64,000 bases of DNA from Alphaproteobacteria bacterium (lineage in GTDB: Bacteria; Pseudomonadota; Alphaproteobacteria; UBA8366; Aestuariispiraceae), in contig SPJV01000102.1 of the NCBI GenBank assembly GCA_006844765.1, forward strand, positions 1-64,000. The letters are read 5' to 3'. The position numbers were made by a program, and so were the translations under genes. The notes beneath the pieces were generated by a model. The model was given only the letters and a program-made list of their open reading frames with translations, did not search any database and was not told where the DNA came from. This document shows, one piece after another, positions 17,561 to 27,322 of this stretch; the stretch's first letter is position 1; each line of letters starts with the position of its first letter.

Positions 17561-19540
17561 ATGCAAGATAACAAACGCCCCTCTGATTGGGAACAAAATA
17601 GGATCAAATGGATTCTTCGAAAGTATGCGGATATGATCGCAAAAACCCAAAGAGGCGCAATGGCCTATAAGAATCCAAAGTCGGGGTCGGAATTAATAGA
17701 TAGGCTGAAAATCCTCGGCGATCTGTTGCCGACCAATAAAAGATTGGAGAAATTCGAAAAAAAGACAGCGAACCAAGCCTCGGACATACGGAGAAGTCTT
17801 GCTGAATCATCAGCAATCCTTGAGATCGAAGCCGTACTTGGCGAAAAAATGACGGATGAGTGGCGAAAGCAAATCCGGGCCTTAGGCGACAACATCGCCA
17901 AAAACATCGCCCAAGGAAGAGGAAATGCAGACGCGGCGCAAACAGGGTTGCGCGAGACTGAAGGCTTGGATTTCGGTATTGGCGCCCGGCCAGAAAGGGA
18001 TGACATGAACATCCCAAAGTCTCAAAGGGAAATCCGCGAAGAACGCGAGTTTCGGGAACGGGTTGAGGAGAAAGGTGGCATTCCGCCGTTTCGGGATGAC
18101 GACGACCGTAATCCGGCTGATATCAATGTTGGGGTTCCTGATCCGCGTCCCCAATCCACCGAAACGCCCTATGTGTTTCCCGATCAAGATCAAAATCCAG
18201 CGGATTGGGAAGCTGGGATGCCGGACGGACGGCCATTGCCTCCTGAAGAGAAGGAACCCCAATATACAATTGAGTATGATGGGCCGGAAGACGACGCGAA
18301 GCCGACGGTCCCTGCTAATCCCGACAATCGAAACCCGGCGGACATGCAACAAGGCATCCCGGATAACCGTCCCCAGCATGGCGCGCATCCTCCTGTCGAT
18401 CCGGGTGAGACTCGAAACCCCGCAGATCGGCTAGATGGTATCCCGGACAACAAGCCGCAAGGCAGCGGATCCGATAGTCCTTCGGTTTCGGCCCCCAGCG
18501 AGGGGAATGAACCGACCGTCGTCGCGGCAGCAGACACGGCATCGTCCCTGAATGCTGTCGATGGTGCGGCCAATAGTTTCATCTCTCGGGAAGAGTCCGA
18601 GCGGATTCATAAGGCCATCACGGCGGAACTGGAGCCGGCGCAGGAGGTTTCTCTGAAGCGGCCGGAGGCGCTGACGGAAGGCGAAATTCGGCGGATCGTG
18701 CGATCCCCGGATTATGGCACACCGGGGAATCCGGACTTCAACCGGTTGAATGACCTGGTCCAAGACTGGCATGAGCGCCATTACTCCACGGGGCCGCTGA
18801 AATTTGATGGCACTGGCAAGATGATCCGTCCCGACTTCATCCGCCAACCGCCGAAACAGGAAATCGCCCTGACAACGGTTCAAGAAGAACCGATGCCCAA
18901 GGCGCGGGAACATCTGGCAAAGCGGTTGATTGAAACGGCCGAGGCAGAAGGCGGCCCACCAACGATCCGCGCCTTGCAGCGGGGTCTCAACCTCGCGGAG
19001 AAGGCAAAGCGGCAGCAGGCACCTCATTCAGGGCACGGCGCACCGATTTCTAGGCACGACGCGCCAAGGAAACCGACCGAGACATCCGGCGCAACCCTGG
19101 AACCGCCGCTGAAGACCGACGGAGTCTTGGGGCCGAAGACCAAGCTGCGGGTCGACCGGGAGCTGGCCGCGCGTGGCCGCAGCAAGGTTGAGGAGACAGC
19201 GGGCCTCGGCAGGCTTGCCAGTCTGTTCGACAATCCGCGAACACTTCGAGACCCGCAGACTGTCAATCGTGCGGTTGGACAGAGCCTGAAGCCACTGTTC
19301 GGCGCCGCAACAGACGGCGCGCCACACCCGATCGTGGCGGAAGTCGTGCAGGAAGCCGTGAATGACAGTCTTGCCGGTCTCTCCGATCTTCCCGGGGTGA
19401 GACGACGGGCGCCGGGCGCCCTGCGTCTCGACGGGCGGATTGGGCCGAAAACGACGGATGCCTTGAAGACCGCGCTGGCCGCCGATGGGCCGGAGCAGTT
19501 CGCCACACGGCTTGCCGGAAAGCTCGGCTTCTTCGGATAG
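17561..19540 (+). CDS. Repeat protein with NPAD motifs and two peptidoglycan-binding-like segments
   Basis: 659 residues, no signal peptide. Residues 1-170 are charged and helical, encoded by AT-richer DNA. Residues 180-300 contain four copies of a motif near [RQ]NPADxxxGxPDxRP, with NPAD at 184, 212, 258 and 286; the copies fall in pairs spaced 28 residues. Residues 470-535 (ALQRGLNL, then DGVLGPKTKLRV) and 575-640 (DGRIGPKTTDAL) look like peptidoglycan-binding type 1 domains stretched by insertions. AAAGGAAA precedes the ATG. Function is unknown. A cell-wall-associated or effector-like role is an inference from the C-terminal segments only. Confidence 0.6.
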   Translation: MQDNKRPSDWEQNRIKWILRKYADMIAKTQRGAMAYKNPKSGSELIDRLKILGDLLPTNKRLEKFEKKTANQASDIRRSLAESSAILEIEAVLGEKMTDEWRKQIRALGDNIAKNIAQGRGNADAAQTGLRETEGLDFGIGARPERDDMNIPKSQREIREEREFRERVEEKGGIPPFRDDDDRNPADINVGVPDPRPQSTETPYVFPDQDQNPADWEAGMPDGRPLPPEEKEPQYTIEYDGPEDDAKPTVPANPDNRNPADMQQGIPDNRPQHGAHPPVDPGETRNPADRLDGIPDNKPQGSGSDSPSVSAPSEGNEPTVVAAADTASSLNAVDGAANSFISREESERIHKAITAELEPAQEVSLKRPEALTEGEIRRIVRSPDYGTPGNPDFNRLNDLVQDWHERHYSTGPLKFDGTGKMIRPDFIRQPPKQEIALTTVQEEPMPKAREHLAKRLIETAEAEGGPPTIRALQRGLNLAEKAKRQQAPHSGHGAPISRHDAPRKPTETSGATLEPPLKTDGVLGPKTKLRVDRELAARGRSKVEETAGLGRLASLFDNPRTLRDPQTVNRAVGQSLKPLFGAATDGAPHPIVAEVVQEAVNDSLAGLSDLPGVRRRAPGALRLDGRIGPKTTDALKTALAADGPEQFATRLAGKLGFFG

Positions 19541-19699
19541 AGTAATACCGACGGGTCGGGCCCGGGCCCCTCCTGCACCGGATCAGAGGCAACACGCGTC
19601 AAAACTACCCCGAAATGCTTGATTCCAACGGGGGCGCGCCATAGTCTCCGCGCGCTCCCGACTGGGGGGCTTTTCACCTGACCTTTGAAAGCCCGTATC

Positions 19700-22576
19700 A
19701 TGGCCGACGCCAACACAACCGATCCCACCGAGACTGTCGATTATCGCGACACGATCAAGCTGCCCCAAACCGATTTCCCGATGCGCGCGGGCCTGCCGAA
19801 GCGCGAGCCGGAAATTCTGGCGCGCTGGGATGAGATCGGGCTGTGGGACAAGCTGCGCGAAGACGCTAAGGGGCGGGAGAAATTCATTCTCCACGACGGC
19901 CCTCCCTATGCGAACGGACATCTGCATATCGGCCATGCGCTGAACAAGATCCTGAAGGATGTGATCAACCGCTCACGCCAGATGCTGGGCTTTGATGCGA
20001 ACTATGTGCCGGGCTGGGACTGCCACGGCCTGCCGATCGAATGGAAGATCGAGGAACAATACCGCGCCAAGGGCCTGGACAAGGACGCCGTGCCCATCGA
20101 CGAGTTCCGCAAGGAATGTCGGGAATTTGCCGATCAGTGGATCGACATCCAGCGCAATGAGTTCAAACGGCTGGGTTGCCTGGGCGACTGGTACAATCCT
20201 TACCTCACCATGGCGTTTGAGGCGGAGGCCCTGATCGCGGCGGAGATCGGCAAGTTCCTGATGCAGGGCTCGCTGTTCAAGGGCGCGCGGCCGGTCTGGT
20301 GGTCGGCGGTTGAGAAGACCGCGCTGGCTGAGGCCGAAGCTGAGTATATGGAGCATAAATCGACCACCATCTGGGTGAAGTTCCCGGTGGTCGAGGCAAC
20401 GGATCCGGCGCTGGAAGGGGCCAATGTCGTTATCTGGACGACGACCCCCTGGACCATCCCCGGCAACCGCGCCGTCGCCTGTCATGAGGAGTTCGACTAT
20501 ACCGTCCTCAAAGTGACCGAGGTTGCGGAAGACGCCAAGGGTGCTGCAGTGGGCGAGGTCATCGTGGTTGCCAAGGCGCTGGTTGAGGCGACCTGCACCC
20601 AGGCGAAGATCACCGGACATGAGGTGCTTGCCTCCCTTACGGGTGACAAGATCGTCGGTTCTGTCTGTGCGCATCCCTGGCGGGGCTATGACCCGGCAGA
20701 AGGCGGCTATGACTTTGATGTCCGCGTGCTCTCCGCCGATTACGTGACCGACGATGCGGGGACCGGTTTCGTGCATATCGCCCCCGGCCACGGCGCGGAA
20801 GATTGGCAGCTTGGCATCAAGAATGGCATTGAAGTGCCGCAAACCGTCGGCGAGGACGGCTCGTTCTATGACTTCGTTCCGCTGCTTGGCGGCAAGGTCG
20901 TCATCACTCAGGACGGTAAGGAGGGCGATGCGAACCCCTCTGTCCTGCGCGAATTGGCGATCTCCGGCAAGCTGCTGGCGAAAGGCAGCATCCGGCACCA
21001 GTATCCGCATAGCTGGCGGTCAAAAGCCCCGCTGATCTTCCGCAACACGGCGCAATGGTTCATCTCTATGGAAAGCCATGGGCTGCGCGAAACAGCATTG
21101 AAGGCGATCTCTGAAACCGACTTCTATCCGAAGCAGGGCCAGACACGCCTGCATTCGATGATCGCCGAGCGACCTGACTGGTGCATCAGCCGGCAGCGCG
21201 CCTGGGGCGTGCCGATCCCGGTCTTCGTCCACAAGGAAACCGGGGAGCCGTTGCGGGATCAGGCTGTTGTCGACCGCATCACGGAAGCCTTCCGGGAAGA
21301 AGGGGCGGATGCGTGGTTCACCAGCGATGCCAGCCGTTTCCTGGGCAAGGACTATGACGCAGACAACTATGAGCAGGTGAAGGACGTTGTCGACGTCTGG
21401 TTCGACAGCGGCTCCACCCATGCCTTCTGCCTGGAACAGCGGGACGATCTGCAATGGCCGGCGTCACTCTATCTCGAAGGCTCAGACCAACACCGGGGCT
21501 GGTTCCATTCCTCCTTGCTGGAAAGCTGCGGGACACGAGGCCGTGCACCTTATGACGCGGTCCTGACCCATGGCTTCGTCATGGCCGAAGACGGGCGGAA
21601 GATGTCCAAATCGCTCGGCAATGTCGTTGTCCCACAAAAGGTGAATGACAAATACGGTGCCGAGATCCTGCGTCTCTGGGTCGTCGCGGAAGATTATTCC
21701 AAAGATCTGCGCATCGGCGAAAGCATGCTGAAGCAGCTGACCGATTATTACCGCCGCTTCCGCAACACCTTCCGCTGGATGCTGGGTAACCTTGCGCATT
21801 TCGATCCGGCGAAGCGGGTAGCGCCGGCCGATATGCCCGAGCTTGAGCGGTGGGTTCTGCATCGTCTGACCGAGCTGGATGGAACCGTCCGTGACGCCAT
21901 GATGGAGTATGATTTCAACACTGTATTCCGCGACCTGCATGAGTTCTGCGCGGTGGATCTCTCGGCCTTCTATTTCGATGTTCGCAAGGATGCACTCTAT
22001 TGCGATGCCGAAGATGACCCGAACCGGCTTGCCGCGCTTACCGTGTTGGATGAGGTCTTCTCCTGCCTGACAGCGTGGCTTGCGCCGATCCTGAGCTTTA
22101 CGACGGAAGAAGCCTGGCTTGCCCGATTTGGGGATGCGGATTCGAATAGTGTCCACCGCCGGCTCTTCCCGGATGTCCTAACCGCATGGCGCGACGACAC
22201 GCTGGCGGAAAAATGGCGTCGGGTGCGGCAAGTGCGCCGCGTGGTTCTGGGGGCGCTTGAAGGAAAGCGCGCTGACAAGACCATCGGCTCCAGTCTGGAA
22301 GCATCCCCGACGGTCTATATGACGGCGGAAGACGCAACAGCATTGAGCGATGTGGCGCTGGCGGATGTCTGCATCACCTCAAACCTAACCGTTTCGACCG
22401 ATGCAGCACCAGCGGATGCCTTCACCTTGCAGGAAGTTCCGGGCATCGCAGCGGTCTTCGCCATGGCCGGGGGAGAGAAATGCCAGCGCTGCTGGAAGGT
22501 TCTGCCGGATGTAGGACATAATGAGGCTGCTCCAGGAACCTGTGGTCGGTGCGCAAGCGTCGTGACAGGCGGCTGA
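19700..22576 (+). CDS. ileS: Isoleucyl-tRNA synthetase
   Basis: 958 residues, class Ia synthetase. HIGH motif in PYANGHLHIGHALNKILKD, the KMSKS motif in DGRKMSKSLGNVV, the CP1 editing domain between them (WTTTPWTIPGNRA), and a C-terminal zinc segment with CQRCW and CGRCA. It charges tRNA-Ile in the cytoplasm. The ATG at 19700 gives the family-like MADANTTD start; a TTG at 19685 is in frame but less likely. It is followed directly by lspA, a very common pairing. Confidence 0.97.
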   Translation: MADANTTDPTETVDYRDTIKLPQTDFPMRAGLPKREPEILARWDEIGLWDKLREDAKGREKFILHDGPPYANGHLHIGHALNKILKDVINRSRQMLGFDANYVPGWDCHGLPIEWKIEEQYRAKGLDKDAVPIDEFRKECREFADQWIDIQRNEFKRLGCLGDWYNPYLTMAFEAEALIAAEIGKFLMQGSLFKGARPVWWSAVEKTALAEAEAEYMEHKSTTIWVKFPVVEATDPALEGANVVIWTTTPWTIPGNRAVACHEEFDYTVLKVTEVAEDAKGAAVGEVIVVAKALVEATCTQAKITGHEVLASLTGDKIVGSVCAHPWRGYDPAEGGYDFDVRVLSADYVTDDAGTGFVHIAPGHGAEDWQLGIKNGIEVPQTVGEDGSFYDFVPLLGGKVVITQDGKEGDANPSVLRELAISGKLLAKGSIRHQYPHSWRSKAPLIFRNTAQWFISMESHGLRETALKAISETDFYPKQGQTRLHSMIAERPDWCISRQRAWGVPIPVFVHKETGEPLRDQAVVDRITEAFREEGADAWFTSDASRFLGKDYDADNYEQVKDVVDVWFDSGSTHAFCLEQRDDLQWPASLYLEGSDQHRGWFHSSLLESCGTRGRAPYDAVLTHGFVMAEDGRKMSKSLGNVVVPQKVNDKYGAEILRLWVVAEDYSKDLRIGESMLKQLTDYYRRFRNTFRWMLGNLAHFDPAKRVAPADMPELERWVLHRLTELDGTVRDAMMEYDFNTVFRDLHEFCAVDLSAFYFDVRKDALYCDAEDDPNRLAALTVLDEVFSCLTAWLAPILSFTTEEAWLARFGDADSNSVHRRLFPDVLTAWRDDTLAEKWRRVRQVRRVVLGALEGKRADKTIGSSLEASPTVYMTAEDATALSDVALADVCITSNLTVSTDAAPADAFTLQEVPGIAAVFAMAGGEKCQRCWKVLPDVGHNEAAPGTCGRCASVVTGG

Positions 22577-22578
22577 GC

Positions 22579-23049
22579 GTGAAACGATACGGCTTTGCCC
22601 TGGCGGCGATCACGATCTTTCTCGACCAGCTCACCAAGATCTGGGCGCTGGCGGAATTATGGGATCCACCGCGTTTCCATGAAGTCACCGGCTTCTTCAA
22701 TCTGGTGATGGTCTGGAATCGCGGCGTCAGCTTCGGAATGTTCGGAGGGCTTGGCGAGATCGGCCCCTGGATCCTATCAGCCCTGGCAACGGCCATCGCG
22801 ATTGGCTTATCGGTTTGGCTGTGGCGGGCGGATACACGTCTTATTGGCACTGCTTTGGGCCTGATCATTGGAGGCGCGATTGGCAACGTTATTGACCGAA
22901 TTCGCTTTGGTGCCGTAGTCGACTTCTTGGACGTCCACGCCTTCGGCTATCACTGGCCTGCCTTTAATATCGCTGACAGCGCGATTACCATTGGTGTCGG
23001 GCTTTTGTTGATTGATAGCTTGTTTGGCAAGCGCGAAGCACCTAGGTAA
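22579..23049 (+). CDS. lspA: Lipoprotein signal peptidase II
   Basis: About 156 residues from a GTG at 22579, two bases after the ileS stop; in-frame codons upstream overlap ileS. Four hydrophobic segments are evident. The aspartyl protease motifs are GGAIGNVIDRIRFGAVVDFLDV and FNIADSAITIGV, each with one catalytic Asp. DQLTKIWA near the N-terminus and VWNRGVSFGMF are also typical. It removes signal peptides from diacylated prolipoproteins in the inner membrane. The next gene encodes a lipoprotein. Confidence 0.95.
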   Translation: MKRYGFALAAITIFLDQLTKIWALAELWDPPRFHEVTGFFNLVMVWNRGVSFGMFGGLGEIGPWILSALATAIAIGLSVWLWRADTRLIGTALGLIIGGAIGNVIDRIRFGAVVDFLDVHAFGYHWPAFNIADSAITIGVGLLLIDSLFGKREAPR

Positions 23050-23080
23050 CCAGGGCTTAACTAATCGGGGCGGAGGCTAT

Positions 23081-23713
23081 ATGATGCCGCGCATGATTAT
23101 TCGAAAGAACAACAATTTCGGCGGAAAAACTGCTGCCGCGCTGATCATCAGCGCTGCAATGCTTGGCGGTTGTACAGCTGATACCGGCAATATCTTGGGC
23201 TTGGATAAGAAGATCCCAGACGAGTTTGCCGTTGTAAAACGGGCCCCGTTAACCCTGCCGCCTGACTATGGTCTTCGCCCACCTGATCCTCAGGGCAAAC
23301 GGAACCAAGACCTCGCGACCCGCGATGAAGCACAGATCGCCGTTTTCGGCCGTGATGCCGCGAAGCGTCGCATCGCCTTGGAAGATCAGCTTGTGGCCCG
23401 TGGGGCAACGCCCGGCGACATCGCCTTGCTAACCCGTACCGGCTCGTTTGATTCGCTTCCGAATATCCGGGCGATTGTCGAAGAGGAAAGCGCCTCACTC
23501 GCAGCAGAGGCTGATAGTTTCGTCGATGACCTCGTGTTCTGGAAAGAGCCTGAACCTCTGGGCGATGTCGTCGATAGCAGCAGCGAGGCCCGTCGCCTTC
23601 AAGAGAATTCTGCACTTGGTAACGAAGTCACAGAGGGTGAAACCCCGGTTATCCGCCGAGAAGCCGATAGCTCCGGGTTCGACTTCGATTTCGACATCTG
23701 GCCTTTCGATTAA
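23081..23713 (+). CDS. DUF3035 lipoprotein (BAM-complex BamF-like)
   Basis: 210 residues from the ATG at 23081 with GGGGCGGAGG upstream. A lipobox LGG-C follows a hydrophobic segment (AALIISAAMLGGC). FAVVKRAPLTLPPDYGLRPP is the signature of DUF3035 proteins, described as BAM-associated in alphaproteobacteria. The C-terminus is acidic and aromatic (DFDFDIWPFD). It would be an outer-membrane-facing periplasmic lipoprotein. It follows lspA and precedes two M16 peptidases, as in many relatives. Confidence 0.85.
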   Translation: MMPRMIIRKNNNFGGKTAAALIISAAMLGGCTADTGNILGLDKKIPDEFAVVKRAPLTLPPDYGLRPPDPQGKRNQDLATRDEAQIAVFGRDAAKRRIALEDQLVARGATPGDIALLTRTGSFDSLPNIRAIVEEESASLAAEADSFVDDLVFWKEPEPLGDVVDSSSEARRLQENSALGNEVTEGETPVIRREADSSGFDFDFDIWPFD

Positions 23714-23771
23714 GCCAACACGGTCTATATAAGATAGCGGTCGATCCATCCGGAAAACAGGGAGCCGCATC

Positions 23772-25133
23772 TTGATCATGCGCTATTTCGGAATACTCGC
23801 GTTCTTTACGGCATCCTTAGCCGTCACCCCCGCCTTTGCCGACGTCTTTGGTGCCAAACAGACGGTGCTGGACAATGGTCTGGAGGTCATTGTTGTCGAG
23901 AACCATCGCGCGCCAGTGGTGACACAGATGATCTGGTACAAAGCCGGCGCAATGGACAAGCAACCGGGAAAATCTGGTATCGCCCATTTCCTTGAACATT
24001 TAATGTTCAAGGGCACCGAGACCCTGGCGCCCGGCGAGTTTTCCGCCACGGTTCAGCGCAATGGTGGACGCGACAATGCCTTCACCTCGCAGGATACGAC
24101 AGTCTATCACCAATCCGTCGCATCGGATCGTTTGGACCTGATCATGCGGATGGAAGCGGATCGGATGCGCAACCTCGTGCTGTCCAAAGAGGTATTCGAG
24201 CCTGAGAAGCTCGTAATTTTGGAGGAGCGTGCCTCGCGAACCGATTCAAGTCCCGGCGCACTTCTGGGGGAGCAGACAAGCGCAGGGCTTTACCTGAACC
24301 ACCCCTATCGCCTGCCAATCATCGGATGGCGGCATGAGATCGAAGCGCTCACTATCGACGATGCACTGGCCTTTTACCGGCAATACTATGCCCCGAATAA
24401 TGCCATTCTGATCGTCGCAGGTGATGTTACAGCCGACGATGTGTTCGCGCTCGCCAAAACCCATTTCGGCCCAATTGCGCCGTCCGACTTGCCGGACCGC
24501 CCTCACTTTACTGAGCCGCCACAACTTGGCGAAAAGGTCTATGCCTATCGCGACCCGCGTGTCCGCGAGTCCAGCCTGTCTTTGCGGAAGCTGGCACCAA
24601 GCTATGGTGAAGGAGACAGAGATCAAGTTTACGCTCTGCAAGTCCTGATGAATATTCTGGGCAGCGGCAATACCAGCCGGCTGTTCCGTGCGCTTGTCAT
24701 TGAACAGCGGATCGCCCTGACCGCTGGCGGTTGGTACAGCCCAAATGCGCGTGGCCCGGCAGAGGTTGGTATCTGGGCCCGCCCGACACCAGACAAATCC
24801 CTGGATGACCTGAAGGCTGCAGTTCGGGAAGAGGTCAGGAAGGTAATCGAAGACGGCGTCTCAGAAGACGAAGTCAGCCGCGCAATCACCCGGTTACAAG
24901 ATGCCGCCGCAACCGCCATGGATTCGCTGGCGGGTCCAGCACGGGCGATTGGGCGGGCCAGAATTTCCGGCCTGACATTACCGGAAATTGAAGCTTGGCC
25001 GGATCGGATCGGTGAGGTCACGGCGGAACAAGTCAATGAAGCGGCCAAAGCCGTTCTTGGGGCGCCCGGCGGGGTCGAAGCACGTTTGCTCCCCAGTGAA
25101 AGGCCCACTACCGGCGGGGAGGATAAGTCATGA
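23772..25133 (+). CDS. Secreted M16 zinc peptidase, catalytic subunit
   Basis: 453 residues with a signal peptide ending near TPAFA. The inverted zinc motif HFLEH is at residues 72-76 with the distal glutamate in LEERASR. SSGSGNTSRLFRALV-type core and the C-terminal half complete the pitrilysin/processing-peptidase fold. AGGGAG is best spaced for a TTG at 23772, while an ATG at 23778 is the alternative and changes two residues. It pairs with the next gene, which lacks the zinc motif, as in bacterial PqqL-like and processing-peptidase heterodimers. It probably degrades or processes peptides in the periplasm. Confidence 0.92.
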   Translation: MIMRYFGILAFFTASLAVTPAFADVFGAKQTVLDNGLEVIVVENHRAPVVTQMIWYKAGAMDKQPGKSGIAHFLEHLMFKGTETLAPGEFSATVQRNGGRDNAFTSQDTTVYHQSVASDRLDLIMRMEADRMRNLVLSKEVFEPEKLVILEERASRTDSSPGALLGEQTSAGLYLNHPYRLPIIGWRHEIEALTIDDALAFYRQYYAPNNAILIVAGDVTADDVFALAKTHFGPIAPSDLPDRPHFTEPPQLGEKVYAYRDPRVRESSLSLRKLAPSYGEGDRDQVYALQVLMNILGSGNTSRLFRALVIEQRIALTAGGWYSPNARGPAEVGIWARPTPDKSLDDLKAAVREEVRKVIEDGVSEDEVSRAITRLQDAAATAMDSLAGPARAIGRARISGLTLPEIEAWPDRIGEVTAEQVNEAAKAVLGAPGGVEARLLPSERPTTGGEDKS

Positions 25134-26509
25134 TCCATTCCCTCTCTTTGCGATACAGCGGAATCCGTTTGGCCCAGTCCCTGTTGGTTCTCGCGCTCTT
25201 TGCCTTGCCGCTATCCTTGGCGAAGGCAGAAGTACGAGTTGAAGAAGTGACAAGCCCTGGTGGCATCACCGCCTGGCTGGTCCGCGACCGGACTGTCCCT
25301 GTGACAGCGATTGAGTTCGAATTCACCGACGCCGGCGCCGCCCATGACCCTGTCGGTAAGGAAGGACTGGCCAGCATGGCCGCGGCTCTGATCGATGAAG
25401 GCGCCGGAGACCTGGACAGTCAGGCTTTCCAAGGCACGCTCAGCGACAAGTCGATGACCATCCGGTTTTCCGCCTCCGTCAACGGGTTCTCCGGCAGCTT
25501 CTACAGTCTGAACCGGTATCGGGATGAGGCTGTCGGGCTCCTCCACCTCGCCCTCACAGAACCCCGTTTTGATGACGAGCCGGTGGAAAGAATCCGCAGT
25601 CAGTTTCTTTCCAGTTTGCGGAGTAAAGAAACCGACCCGGGCACCATTGCCGGCAAGGCGATGCGGGAGGCTGTTTTTGGCAGCCATCCCTATGGGCGCC
25701 CCTCCGGCGGAACCAAGGACGGCATCGCCGCCGTGACGGCAGCCGACATGCGGGCCTTCATTCGTACCGCTCTCGCCAAAGACAAGCTGCATATTGGGGT
25801 CGTTGGCGATATCGATCCGACAGAACTCGGCCTCCTGTTGGATACGGTATTCGGAGACCTGCCTGAGAAAGGCCTGGGTGACCCTGTCACAGAATTCACC
25901 CCCCCGCCACCTGCGGGCACCATCGTGGTCGAAGAGGACATTCCGCAGAGCACAATCCTGTTTGCCCAGCGCGGGCTGAAGCTGGATGACCCGGACTATT
26001 ACGCCGGCATGATCCTGAACCATATCCTGGGCGGTGGATCATTCTCGTCCGAGCTCATGAAAGAGGTGCGGGTCAAACGCGGCCTCGCTTATTCGGTATA
26101 TAGCTATCAGCATCCGATGAAGCATGCTGCGTTGTTACGCGGCGGGGGCCAGACACAAAACGCGACGGTGGGAGAAACCTTGACCGTGATGCGGGATGTT
26201 GTGCGGCATCTGTCCGAGGGCACGATCAATGCCGAGACCGTTGATAACGCGAAGACTTATATCACCGGGTCCTTCCCGCTACGCTTCACAAACTCATCAA
26301 GCATCGCCTCTCAACTTGTCTCCATGCAGGTCTATGACTTCGGTATCGACTATCTGGATGTCCGGAATGGGCGGGTCGATAAGGTCTCAGTGAATCAGGT
26401 CAATGCCCTGGCCAAACGCCTGCTCGACCCGGACGGACTGTTGTTCGTCGTGGTCGGCGCACCGACCGGCGTGGACGCAACGCTTCCCGTCCCCCCAGGA
26501 TTGGAGTAG
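25130..26509 (+). CDS. Secreted M16 family protein, non-catalytic partner
   Basis: 459 residues with a signal peptide (LLVLALFALPLSLAKA). The M16 fold is recognisable (GLASMAAALIDEGAGDLD, GGGSFSSELMKEVRVKRGLAYSV), but the position of the HxxEH motif reads ASMAA, so zinc ligands are absent. RGLAYSVYS is the substrate-binding R/Y motif kept by the partner subunit. The ATG overlaps the preceding stop (ATGA), so the two chains are coupled. It likely forms a heterodimer with the catalytic chain. Confidence 0.92.
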   Translation: MIHSLSLRYSGIRLAQSLLVLALFALPLSLAKAEVRVEEVTSPGGITAWLVRDRTVPVTAIEFEFTDAGAAHDPVGKEGLASMAAALIDEGAGDLDSQAFQGTLSDKSMTIRFSASVNGFSGSFYSLNRYRDEAVGLLHLALTEPRFDDEPVERIRSQFLSSLRSKETDPGTIAGKAMREAVFGSHPYGRPSGGTKDGIAAVTAADMRAFIRTALAKDKLHIGVVGDIDPTELGLLLDTVFGDLPEKGLGDPVTEFTPPPPAGTIVVEEDIPQSTILFAQRGLKLDDPDYYAGMILNHILGGGSFSSELMKEVRVKRGLAYSVYSYQHPMKHAALLRGGGQTQNATVGETLTVMRDVVRHLSEGTINAETVDNAKTYITGSFPLRFTNSSSIASQLVSMQVYDFGIDYLDVRNGRVDKVSVNQVNALAKRLLDPDGLLFVVVGAPTGVDATLPVPPGLE

Positions 26510-26554
26510 TTTGGCACTGATGGGGCACCGACTTCGGTGCTTGGGGGAGACATC

Positions 26555-27322
26555 ATGAGCCATGCGTTTCTGCATTATGATCAACGGTCCAGAGTTGCGG
26601 CAATACTCACCGCCGTCTTGGTTTTTGTCGCCTGCTTCACGCAACCGAGCCGGGCTCAAGACGCCCTTCAGCTCTGGTATCTGGAGCGCTCTCCCTATTA
26701 TGTCACCGAAGCTGATGGATCAGTATCCGGCATTGTTGCCTCCCCCGTCGAAGCGGCGATGAATGCTGCCGGAATTGACCGGCAGTGGAAGCAAAGCCCG
26801 GGGGCCCGGCAACTGGCGGAGGTTGAACGCGGCACGGCCTTCGCCTGCGGCGTCGGGTGGTTCCGAAACCCGAAGCGAGAGGCCTTTGCCCGCTTCAGCA
26901 AGCCCGTCTATCGCGACAAGCCGATGGTGGCGCTGATCCGTGCAGATGACGAAAAGACAAAAGCGCACCCCACCCTCGAAAGCTTGATGCGCGACAAAGG
27001 TCTGGCGATGGGGGCCAAGAACGGGTTTTCCTATGGTGGCTTCGCGGATGGCATGATTGAAGCGCTGGCCCCAAAACAAGTCGTGACCAGCCAGGATCAC
27101 AAAGGCATGGGCCGGATGCTCGCCAAACGGCGTTTTGATTATCTGCTGATCGCCGCAGAGGAAGCCGATCACGTGCTGGCACAGCTCGGCCCGCTGGGGG
27201 AACAGCTGACGACCCAGGAATTATCGGATTTCCCGCCAGGCAATACCCGCTATCTTATGTGTTCAAAAGCCGTCCCGCAGGACCTCATCGACCGCTTCAG
27301 TCAGGCGCTGAACACGCCCTAA
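26555..27322 (+). CDS. Periplasmic solute-binding protein (family 3-like)
   Basis: 255 residues from the ATG at 26555, with GGGGGAG upstream. A signal peptide ends near SRAQDA. The body resembles type 3 extracellular solute-binding proteins (LQLWYLERSPYYVTEADGSVSG at the start of the mature chain, FSKPVYRDKPMVALI in the middle). No permease or ATPase is next to it, so it may act alone as a sensor or serve a transporter elsewhere. Its 3' end overlaps the convergent VOC gene by four bases. Confidence 0.75.
   Translation: MSHAFLHYDQRSRVAAILTAVLVFVACFTQPSRAQDALQLWYLERSPYYVTEADGSVSGIVASPVEAAMNAAGIDRQWKQSPGARQLAEVERGTAFACGVGWFRNPKREAFARFSKPVYRDKPMVALIRADDEKTKAHPTLESLMRDKGLAMGAKNGFSYGGFADGMIEALAPKQVVTSQDHKGMGRMLAKRRFDYLLIAAEEADHVLAQLGPLGEQLTTQELSDFPPGNTRYLMCSKAVPQDLIDRFSQALNTP

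Noticed and set aside
19558..19569. Perfect palindrome GGGCCCGGGCCC between the NPAD gene and ileS
   Set aside because: Too short and GC-simple to assign a role, with no T-run for a terminator.
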